NCBI GenBank assembly: GCA_016293805.1
Contig: JAEDDI010000048.1
Span: forward strand, 1-11,889
Source of the DNA: Bacillota bacterium
GTDB lineage: Bacteria > Bacillota > Clostridia > Peptostreptococcales > Anaerovoracaceae
Length of the DNA stretch: 11,889 nucleotides
Direction of reading: 5' to 3'
Shown: piece by piece, positions 6,493 through 11,889 of the stretch
Layout of the letters: every line of letters begins with the position of its first letter
Position numbering within the stretch: the stretch's first letter is position 1
Notes under the pieces: model-generated
Databases searched by the model: none
What the model saw: the letters and a program-made list of their open reading frames with translations, nothing else
Told to the model about the DNA's origin: nothing
Made by a program: the position numbers and the translations under genes

Positions 6493-6505
6493 CCTTCCAT
6501 ACAAT
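6477..6505 (+). promoter_or_regulatory. Proximal promoter P2 of the XRE/Smr/flavoprotein operon
   Basis: TTGATT (6477-6482), a 17-base spacer and TACAAT (6500-6505) precede ATG 6538 by 32 bases, leaving a leader of about 26 bases with AAAGGAG at 6521-6527. Confidence 0.65.
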
Positions 6506-6537
6506 AGTGGTAAATCATAGAAAGGAGTTTATCACAT

Positions 6538-7047
6538 ATGCTAAACGAGAATATCAGAAATATCAGGAAGGCAAAGGGTCTGTCACAGGAAGAACTTGCC
6601 GTAAAGCTTAACGTCGTCAGACAGACTGTATCAAAATGGGAGCAGGGCCGTTCTGTTCCGGATGCAGACATGCTCATCTGCATATCTGAGTTATTCGAAA
6701 CACCCGTAAGCACGCTGCTTGGTGAGACGGTAACGTGTTCTTCTGCAGATAATCTGGAAGCCATTTCTGAGAAACTGGAAATCATAAATCTGCAGCTTGC
6801 ACAGAGAAAACACACTGTTCGCAGAATATTTCATATTATCTTTATCACTTTATGCGTACTTATCCTTCTTGCAGGTCTGTTTCTTGCGGGGCTTGGAAGC
6901 CCTTATCTCGAATGGGATTTTACAGATCCCGAAACAGCAGTTGTCGGCACATTCTACCACGCATTTGAATGGATATTCTTCAGGGCAGCGCCAATCATAT
7001 TTGCAGCATCTGCAGCAGGCGTCCTGCTTACCAGAAAAAAACAGTAA
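6538..7047 (+). CDS. Membrane-anchored XRE-family HTH regulator
   Basis: The 169-residue protein has an N-terminal Cro/CI helix-turn-helix domain (about 4-58) with the canonical LSQEELAVKL and VRQTVSKWEQG helices, then a short helical linker (about 65-92). Two membrane segments follow (about 97-120 and 143-163), and the protein ends in the basic tail RKKQ. Both the DNA-binding end and the tail should be cytoplasmic. XRE-plus-membrane proteins are common in Bacillota and usually regulate their own or adjacent genes; the signal is generally unknown. ATG 6538 follows AAAGGAG (6521-6527) by ten bases. The next gene begins 16 bases after its stop, so it heads a three-gene operon. The dyad at 6455-6492 is a candidate target. 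Confidence 0.88.
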   Translation: MLNENIRNIRKAKGLSQEELAVKLNVVRQTVSKWEQGRSVPDADMLICISELFETPVSTLLGETVTCSSADNLEAISEKLEIINLQLAQRKHTVRRIFHIIFITLCVLILLAGLFLAGLGSPYLEWDFTDPETAVVGTFYHAFEWIFFRAAPIIFAASAAGVLLTRKKQ

Positions 7048-7063
7048 CATACGGAGAACAGAC

Positions 7064-7552
7064 ATGTTTGAAAAAATAAAGCTTTTCTTTGGCGGCCGTG
7101 ACAGTCAGGGATACGACCGTCACGGTTTTGACAAAACCGGCCGTGACCGGGATGGATATGACAGGAGAGGCTTCAGCAGAAAAGGAATACATAAGATAAC
7201 GGGAACAGTATACGATGAAGAAGGATATAACGTAAAGGGATTTGACTCTGACGGCGAACACCGCGAATACGCCCATCTAAAGGGGAACAGAATTTCCTTT
7301 CTTGAACAGGGTATACTATGCATCGACCTTCACGGAATGAATGTCAAAGCAGCCGTGTTATTGCTGGAGGAAGTCCTGTCGTCATATTATGATATTCACA
7401 GAATTATCATCATACACGGACATGTCCACGGTTCCAGCCTGAGAAATGTCATAAGCACATTCGACCATCCGAGAATAACGAAAATAATAACCGGCCTCTA
7501 CAACGAGGGAATGACAGTATTTGATATTAAGGAAAAGGAGAACGATGAATGA
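7064..7552 (+). CDS. Smr-domain protein with N-terminal GYD/GFD pentad repeats
   Basis: The 162-residue protein has two parts. Residues 16-64 carry a five-residue repeat G-[YF]-D-x-x with glycines at 16, 21, 26, 31, 36 and 41 and again at 54, 59 and 64; the stretch is rich in Arg, Lys and Asp and lacks a hydrophobic core. Residues about 84-160 are an Smr domain with the IDLHG motif (87-91) and the second motif region HGHVHGSSLR (118-127), where Smr proteins commonly read HGxGxGxLR. Smr domains of MutS2 and stand-alone proteins bind nucleic acids, and several have nuclease activity. ATG 7064 is chosen because GGAGA (7053-7057) lies six bases upstream; longer in-frame starts run inside the XRE gene in another frame. 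The stop overlaps the next start (ATGA, 7549-7552). The repeat's role is unknown to me; RNA or ribosome binding is only a guess. Confidence 0.85.
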   Translation: MFEKIKLFFGGRDSQGYDRHGFDKTGRDRDGYDRRGFSRKGIHKITGTVYDEEGYNVKGFDSDGEHREYAHLKGNRISFLEQGILCIDLHGMNVKAAVLLLEEVLSSYYDIHRIIIIHGHVHGSSLRNVISTFDHPRITKIITGLYNEGMTVFDIKEKENDE

Positions 7553-8172
7553 AGGTAATCATAATAAACGGCAGCGCGCGCAGGCACGGCTGTACTGCAC
7601 GGGCACTCAGGGAAGTTGAAGAGGTTCTTCATGACGAAGGAATAAAAACCATAACATTCCATATAGGCAGTCAGGATATACGCGGATGCATTTCATGTCA
7701 CAAATGCCAGAAAACAGGAAAATGTGTCTTTGATGATGCAGTAAACGAAATCGCTGCGGAATTTGAGAATGCCGACGGAATCCTGATCGGAACACCCGTA
7801 TACTACGCAGGAGCAAGCGGCACTGTAATTTCCCTTCTGGACAGGCTTTATTACAGCACATCTTTTGATAAAACCATGAAAGCAGGCGCTGCGGTAATAT
7901 CATCAAGAAGAGCAGGCTCAACATCAGCTCTGGACGAACTCAACAAATATTTCACATTAAGCCATATGCCTGTTGTTCCAAGCAGCTACTGGAATGAAGT
8001 TCACGGATTCACTGCCTCAGATGTCGAAAAAGACGCCGAAGGTCTCCAGACAATGAGAAATCTCGGAAGAAATATGGCCTTCCTTGTAAAATCAATATCC
8101 CTCGGAAAAGAAAAATACGGACTTCCGGAAAACGAAAGCGGTATATACACAAGCTTTGCGGATGGCCTGTAA
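7549..8172 (+). CDS. Flavodoxin-fold oxidoreductase with compact four-cysteine motif
   Basis: The 207-residue cytoplasmic protein belongs to the NADPH-dependent FMN reductase/flavodoxin family. The FMN phosphate loop NGSARRHGCT (7-16) follows the first strand, and GTPVYYAGASG lies near 84-94. Between them is C47-x2-C50-x2-C53-x5-C59, a spacing like the compact cysteine motif of archaeal iron-sulfur flavoproteins (Isf), so a 4Fe-4S cluster is possible. Many bacterial relatives carry similar cysteines without a demonstrated cluster. It should move electrons from NAD(P)H or ferredoxin to a quinone, nitro compound or protein; no substrate is indicated. ATG 7549 is eight bases after AAGGAG (7535-7540) and overlaps the Smr stop codon, so expression is coupled to that gene. 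No hairpin terminator follows, so some read-through into the purine permease is likely. Confidence 0.85.
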   Translation: MKVIIINGSARRHGCTARALREVEEVLHDEGIKTITFHIGSQDIRGCISCHKCQKTGKCVFDDAVNEIAAEFENADGILIGTPVYYAGASGTVISLLDRLYYSTSFDKTMKAGAAVISSRRAGSTSALDELNKYFTLSHMPVVPSSYWNEVHGFTASDVEKDAEGLQTMRNLGRNMAFLVKSISLGKEKYGLPENESGIYTSFADGL

Positions 8173-8181
8173 CAAAAAAGC

Positions 8182-8211
8182 TTACCTTCCCGCCACACAA
8201 TGAGGTATAAT
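8182..8211 (+). promoter_or_regulatory. Promoter of the purine permease gene
   Basis: TATAAT (8206-8211) is a consensus -10 box; the best -35 candidate is TTACCT (8182-8187) with an 18-base spacer, a weak match. The leader of about 50 bases is too short for a purine riboswitch, and none of its conserved elements were recognised. Confidence 0.5.
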
Positions 8212-8268
8212 AGTAGCGTCGCTGTCCTTTATGGGCAGAATTTATAATTGCTATTCAAGGGGAGAAAC

Positions 8269-9621
8269 ATGGAAAAATTATTTAAATTAAAAGAAAACGG
8301 TACGACTGTCCGCACTGAACTTGTCGCAGGGCTTACGACCTTCATGACAATGGCATACATCCTGGCAGTAAACCCTTCAATTCTGTCAGCTTCAGGCATG
8401 GATCCCAACGCCATCCTGACAGCCACAGCACTTTCTGCATTCATTGGATGCACGGTTATGGCGCTTCTTGCAAATTACCCATTCGCACTTGCACCGGGTC
8501 TGGGTCTTAATGCCTTCTTCGCATACACAATATGCGGAAGCATGGGATACAGCTGGCAGTTCGCACTATTTGCAGTATTCATTGAAGGCCTCATCTTCAT
8601 TGTACTTTCACTGACAAACGTGCGCGAAGCCATATTCAACGCCATACCGGCACAGCTGAAAAAAGGTGTATCCTGCGGAATAGGACTGTTCTGCGCGTTC
8701 ATCGGCCTTCAGAACGCAAATATAGTAGTCGACAGCTCAACACTTGTAAGCATCGTCAATTTTCGTGAAAACTTCCATACAGTAGGCATCGGAGCACTCC
8801 TTGCAGTAGTCGGACTGTTTATCATATCAGTTCTCTATATCAGAAATATAAAAGGGTCCATGCTGATAGGCATACTTGCAACATGGCTGCTTGGTATAGC
8901 ATGTCAGCTTACCGGAATCTATCAGGTTTCACCGGAAGACGGATTTTACTCTCTAATCCCTGTATGGTCAAGCTACAGCATCAGTGCAATAGGAGAAACT
9001 TTCGGCCAGTGCTTCAGCTTCAGTTCAATGTCATTCAATGCTGTTGACTTTATCGTTATAATGCTGTCCTTTCTTTTCGTTGATCTGTTCGATACACTCG
9101 GAACGCTCATCGGAGTTGCCGGCAAAGCTGATATGCTCGACAAAAACGGCAAACTGCCTAATATAAAGAATGCACTTCTTGCAGATGCAGTTGCAACAAC
9201 AGCAGGAGCAATACTGGGAACCTCAACAACAACTACATTCGTGGAAAGCTCAACAGGAGTCGCAGAAGGAGGAAGAACAGGACTTACATCCATCATTACA
9301 GGTATTCTGTTCCTTCTTTCACTCATAATAGCACCGGTATTCACATCAATACCAGGTTTTGCAACAGCTCCCGCCCTCATATTCGTAGGCTTTCTTATGA
9401 TAAGTGCAGTCACCGAAATAGACTTTTCGGATTTCAGAGAATCAATTCCTGCATACCTTTGTCTGATTGCAATGCCGCTGACATACAGCATCTCAGAAGG
9501 AATAGCAATCGGTGTCATCTCATACACTGTGCTTAATGCTCTTACAGGAAAGGCCGGAAAGGTAACTCCGCTGATGTATGTGCTTGCTTTGCTGTTTGTT
9601 CTAAAATATATTGTTCTTTAA
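8269..9621 (+). CDS. Purine (guanine/hypoxanthine/adenine) permease, AzgA/PbuG family
   Basis: The 450-residue polytopic membrane transporter belongs to the AzgA-like branch of nucleobase permeases (COG2252). These import guanine, hypoxanthine or adenine, generally by proton symport, for salvage. Diagnostic stretches are TELVAGLTTFMTMAYILAVNP near the start, ALAPGLGLNAFF near 72-84 and FVESSTGVAEGGRTGL near 324-340. About 12-14 membrane helices are expected. Start ATG 8269 is preferred over TTG 8248 because AAGGGGAG (8257-8264) lies four bases upstream and MEKLFKLKENG is a typical family N-terminus. It has its own promoter and terminator and is probably monocistronic. Which purine is preferred cannot be told, so no gene symbol is given. 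Confidence 0.93.
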   Translation: MEKLFKLKENGTTVRTELVAGLTTFMTMAYILAVNPSILSASGMDPNAILTATALSAFIGCTVMALLANYPFALAPGLGLNAFFAYTICGSMGYSWQFALFAVFIEGLIFIVLSLTNVREAIFNAIPAQLKKGVSCGIGLFCAFIGLQNANIVVDSSTLVSIVNFRENFHTVGIGALLAVVGLFIISVLYIRNIKGSMLIGILATWLLGIACQLTGIYQVSPEDGFYSLIPVWSSYSISAIGETFGQCFSFSSMSFNAVDFIVIMLSFLFVDLFDTLGTLIGVAGKADMLDKNGKLPNIKNALLADAVATTAGAILGTSTTTTFVESSTGVAEGGRTGLTSIITGILFLLSLIIAPVFTSIPGFATAPALIFVGFLMISAVTEIDFSDFRESIPAYLCLIAMPLTYSISEGIAIGVISYTVLNALTGKAGKVTPLMYVLALLFVLKYIVL

Positions 9622-9626
9622 CAGCT

Positions 9627-9651
9627 GCGGACCTTTTCGGTCCGCTTTTTT
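9627..9651 (+). terminator. Intrinsic terminator of the purine permease gene
   Basis: GCGGACC (9627-9633) pairs perfectly with GGTCCGC (9639-9645) around TTTTC, followed by six Ts (9646-9651), five bases after the stop codon. Confidence 0.95.
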
Positions 9652-9653
9652 CA

Positions 9654-9662
9654 TGGTACAAT
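9654..9662 (+). promoter_or_regulatory. Extended -10 promoter of the MoxR/VWA operon
   Basis: TGGTACAAT combines TACAAT (9657-9662) with the TG of an extended -10. The -35 window falls inside the preceding terminator loop and has no match, so the extended element would have to carry the promoter. Transcription would begin near 9669, 27 bases before ATG 9696. Confidence 0.55.
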
Positions 9663-9695
9663 TCATAAGTAATAACTATTTCAAGGAGCAGATAA

Positions 9696-10526
9696 ATGAC
9701 TGACAGCATATACAGATTTAAAAGTGCAGACAACTACATTATAAGTGACGATTTAATGGTTACTGCAAACATAGCAATTGCGATGAATAAACCTCTTCTC
9801 GTAAAAGGGGAGCCCGGTACAGGCAAGACTGCTCTTGCAGAAGCAATTGCAAGATCGCTTGACATGGACCTCATAGTATGGAGCATTAAATCAACAACAA
9901 AAGCTCAGGACGGTCTTTACCAGTATGATGTTGTAAGACGTCTTTACGACAGTGAGCTGGGCAATGAAGGGGTAGAGGATATCAGCAGATACATTAAGCT
10001 TGGCAAGATAGGCGAGGCGTTCACCAGTGACCGCCAGTGTGTCCTTCTTATCGACGAAATAGACAAGGCAGATCTTGAATTTCCAAACGACCTGCTATGG
10101 GAACTGGACCGCATGGAATTCTATATTCCCGAAACCGATGAGACAATAAAGGCAAAGAATCCGCCTGTAGTTGTAATAACATCAAATGCGGAAAAGGAGC
10201 TGCCTGATGCATTCTTAAGAAGGTGTGCATTCCATTTCATTGAATTCCCGGATCAGTCTATGATGAGAGATATAATTCTGGCTCACTACCCTGACATTGA
10301 AGAGAGTCTGATCAGTCAGGTTCTCGACGCGTTCTTTTATGTGCGCGAATACTTTGACCTTAAGAAAAAACCAAGCACAAGCGAGCTTTTAGACTGGATA
10401 AAAGCACTCAGGCTCAGCGGCCTTCCTACAGACAGCCTTAGACAGGATATGCCCCTTGCCGGCTTTCTGCTCAAGAAGGATGAGGACCTTGAACAGTTCA
10501 GAAACACATATGGAGGCCTCAGATAA
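9696..10526 (+). CDS. MoxR-like AAA+ ATPase
   Basis: This 276-residue cytoplasmic ATPase belongs to the MoxR class (COG0714), ring-forming chaperone-like enzymes that help assemble or activate protein complexes together with VWA-domain partners. Walker A is GEPGTGKT (38-45), Walker B VLLIDE (116-121), sensor 1 ITSN with N164, and an arginine pair follows in AFLRRC (R175-R176). A helical lid domain occupies about 185-270. ATG 9696 follows AAGGAG (9683-9688) by seven bases. Its TAA overlaps the next gene's ATG by one base (TAATG), coupling the two proteins in translation. No complex for it to act on is encoded nearby. In Proteobacteria related pairs sit beside CO dehydrogenase genes; there is no such neighbour here. 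Confidence 0.92.
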   Translation: MTDSIYRFKSADNYIISDDLMVTANIAIAMNKPLLVKGEPGTGKTALAEAIARSLDMDLIVWSIKSTTKAQDGLYQYDVVRRLYDSELGNEGVEDISRYIKLGKIGEAFTSDRQCVLLIDEIDKADLEFPNDLLWELDRMEFYIPETDETIKAKNPPVVVITSNAEKELPDAFLRRCAFHFIEFPDQSMMRDIILAHYPDIEESLISQVLDAFFYVREYFDLKKKPSTSELLDWIKALRLSGLPTDSLRQDMPLAGFLLKKDEDLEQFRNTYGGLR

Positions 10527-11710
10527 TGTTTCTTGATTTTCTTCTGTTCCTCCGTACCGGAGGATTTAAGGTTTCAATGAGCGAATGGCTGTCCCTTATC
10601 GAAGGCATGAGCATGGGACTTCACGGGCAGAGCATAAGAGGATATTTCATTCTGTGCAGAACTCTCCTCGTCAAAAGCGAGACAGATCTTGACAAGTTCG
10701 AAGAACTGTTCTACCAGTTTTTCAAAGATGTTACATCCGATGAACTGAAGGCTGAATTTGAGATGCTTCTCCATCATCCCGATGCAGCACAAAAGCTTTT
10801 CGAACAGTACATGTCAGCTGCAGACATCAGTCTTGAGAGAATTCTCTCTGTTACAGAAGAAAGACTTGGCACATTTGAACCCGGCCTTGATAATGAGATG
10901 GCCGTTGCATCCATAGACGCCCCTGCAGGCGGTGGAACTCCAGGAAGTATGGGAGCCGGTCCCGGCGGAGGAACAAACATGCAGGGTGCCGGCGGCAAAT
11001 CAATCATTCATATGCGCGGAGACCGCAAATTCAGAGACTGGCGTACAGACTGCACAATCGAGTCCAGACAGTTTCAGATGGCATTCAGACTTCTACGTGA
11101 ACTTTCCAGGAAACTGGACACAAACGAAGAAGAACTTGACATATGGGGTACAATTCATCATACATGCAAACGTGGAGGAATTCTCGATATCCGAATGCAG
11201 CCGCCAAGAAGAAACAGACTCAAACTTCTCGTCCTCATAGATTCCGGCGGTTCGATGCGTCCCTACGAGGAGCTGTGCAGCCTTCTGTTTCAGTCACTCA
11301 ACAGGGCGAACACATTCTCAGACCTCAAGATATACTATTTTCACAACTGTCTTGAGGACCATGTATATGAAGATCCGTCCATTGATACAGATAAAACCGT
11401 TCAGTCAGACTGGATACTGAAAAACATATCAGATGACTATAAAGTAATTTTCGTGGGGGATGCAGACATGGCGCTCCACGAACTTGTCAGCGGTTCATAC
11501 AGTACATATGCACACCCTGACGGTATAACATGGTTCCGCAGGTTCAGAGAAAAATATTCCCATTCAATCTGGCTTCACCCTCAGGAAAGAGAGGAAAATA
11601 CAGCATGGATGCCTGAATCCTTCATTGAAATAGAAAAGGTATTCCCTATGTACCGCCTGTCTATAGAGGGTCTGAAAGACGGCATGTACAAACTTATGAA
11701 AAACAACTGA
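10526..11710 (+). CDS. VWA-domain protein, CoxE-like/COG3825 type, partner of MoxR
   Basis: This 394-residue protein is the adaptor that MoxR ATPases act through. The first 130 residues are mostly helical (it opens MFLDFLLFLRTGG), a glycine-rich linker spans about 133-158, and a C-terminal von Willebrand A domain runs from about 225 to the end. The metal-site motif is D239-S-G-G-S243-M rather than the classical DxSxS; I recall a DxGGSM form in COG3825 proteins, so this is probably a family trait. A second acidic motif, GDADMALHEL, lies near 313-322. No signal peptide or membrane anchor is evident despite the hydrophobic first ten residues, so a cytoplasmic location is likely. GGAGG (10512-10516) inside the end of the ATPase gene serves ATG 10526. 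The family call is firm; the client complex is unknown. Confidence 0.88.
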   Translation: MFLDFLLFLRTGGFKVSMSEWLSLIEGMSMGLHGQSIRGYFILCRTLLVKSETDLDKFEELFYQFFKDVTSDELKAEFEMLLHHPDAAQKLFEQYMSAADISLERILSVTEERLGTFEPGLDNEMAVASIDAPAGGGTPGSMGAGPGGGTNMQGAGGKSIIHMRGDRKFRDWRTDCTIESRQFQMAFRLLRELSRKLDTNEEELDIWGTIHHTCKRGGILDIRMQPPRRNRLKLLVLIDSGGSMRPYEELCSLLFQSLNRANTFSDLKIYYFHNCLEDHVYEDPSIDTDKTVQSDWILKNISDDYKVIFVGDADMALHELVSGSYSTYAHPDGITWFRRFREKYSHSIWLHPQEREENTAWMPESFIEIEKVFPMYRLSIEGLKDGMYKLMKNN

Positions 11711-11719
11711 AACACACCT

Positions 11720-11760
11720 ATAAAGGGACTCCATCAGAACAGATGGAGTCCCTTTATTTT
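11720..11760 (+). terminator. Long perfect hairpin terminator between convergent genes
   Basis: A 16-pair perfect stem (11720-11735 with 11742-11757) closes on a six-base loop and is followed by TTTT on the + strand. It ends the MoxR/VWA operon. Read on the - strand the stem is followed by a weaker T-rich stretch, so it may also serve the convergent gene that stops at 11796. Confidence 0.9.
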
Positions 11761-11795
11761 GCAGTCGAGCCTTCTGATTATAACCTTGACTTTCG

Positions 11796-11889
11796 TCAGG
11801 GCTCCCTGCAGAGCCTTTCTATCTCATCTAAAGACATGCCTGTCTCTGCCGATGCTTCTTCTGCTGTAATCAGTCCCTTGCTCACGAGC
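11796..11889 (-). CDS. 3' end of a convergent gene, product not recognised
   Basis: The - strand is open from the window edge to TGA at 11796-11798, giving 30 C-terminal residues: LVSKGLITAEEASAETGMSL followed by DEIERLCREP. The pattern (GLITAEEA, then GMSLDEIERL) resembles the helical C-terminal tails of several bacterial protein families and reads like real coding sequence rather than chance. The other two - strand frames do not look coding. The product cannot be named from this fragment. Confidence 0.55.
   Translation of the reverse strand, partial: LVSKGLITAEEASAETGMSLDEIERLCREP

Noticed and set aside
6797..7063. Long N-terminal extension of the Smr protein from 6797
   Set aside because: It overlaps the XRE gene in another frame and has no RBS. 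ATG 7064 has GGAGA at six bases.
7109..7255. CRISPR-like or tandem DNA repeat
   Set aside because: The five-residue periodicity is at protein level only. Codons vary between units, and there are no spacers.
8248..8268. TTG 8248 as start of the purine permease
   Set aside because: It would place the strong AAGGGGAG inside the coding sequence; ATG 8269 fits RBS and family N-terminus.
8212..8268. Purine riboswitch in the permease leader
   Set aside because: The leader is only about 50 bases and lacks the three-way junction elements of purine riboswitches.

Overview
This window is most likely from a Bacillota (Clostridia or Erysipelotrichia-like) chromosome. It is moderately AT-rich, has strong AGGAG-type Shine-Dalgarno sites, sigma-A style TATAAT boxes, tight intrinsic terminators with T-runs, and families typical of that phylum (Bce-like two-component/ABC modules, YczE membrane proteins, a PbuG/AzgA purine permease). 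Genus cannot be fixed from the sequence. All complete genes are on the + strand. One gene tail enters from the right on the - strand, facing a shared terminator. No rRNA, tRNA, CRISPR array or insertion sequence was seen.

Layout. (1) 1-589: a largely non-coding stretch with three terminator-like hairpins, a 17-codon ORF behind a perfect GGAGGT, and the promoter of the next gene. (2) 590-1243: a YczE-family membrane protein with its own terminator. (3) 1363-6368: a Bce-like detoxification or stress module made of an OmpR-type response regulator, a sensor histidine kinase broken by one in-frame TAA, an ABC ATPase and an 825-residue FtsX-type permease. Inverted repeats matching the BceR-type pattern TNACA-N4-TGTAA lie in front of both the regulator gene and the transporter genes, so the wiring of the circuit is legible in the DNA although the kinase is interrupted. 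(4) 6370-8172: a tight three-gene operon of a membrane-anchored XRE regulator, an Smr-domain protein with a G-[YF]-D-x-x pentad-repeat N-terminus, and a flavodoxin-fold protein with a compact four-cysteine motif. (5) 8269-9621: a purine permease. (6) 9696-11710: a translationally coupled MoxR-like AAA+ ATPase and VWA-domain protein. (7) 11720-11760: a long perfect hairpin serving as terminator, followed by the 3' end of a - strand gene.

How the parts fit. The regulator/kinase/transporter block should sense and export or detoxify a membrane-active compound. With the kinase split between its phosphoacceptor and ATPase domains, this copy is either a recent nonsense mutant, a sequencing error, or a two-polypeptide kinase; the first two are favoured because the frame beyond the stop is intact and no plausible second start exists. 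The most unusual items are the broken kinase with otherwise preserved operators, the operator that doubles as a terminator hairpin between kinase and transporter, and the XRE/Smr-pentad/flavoprotein operon, whose joint function is not known to me.
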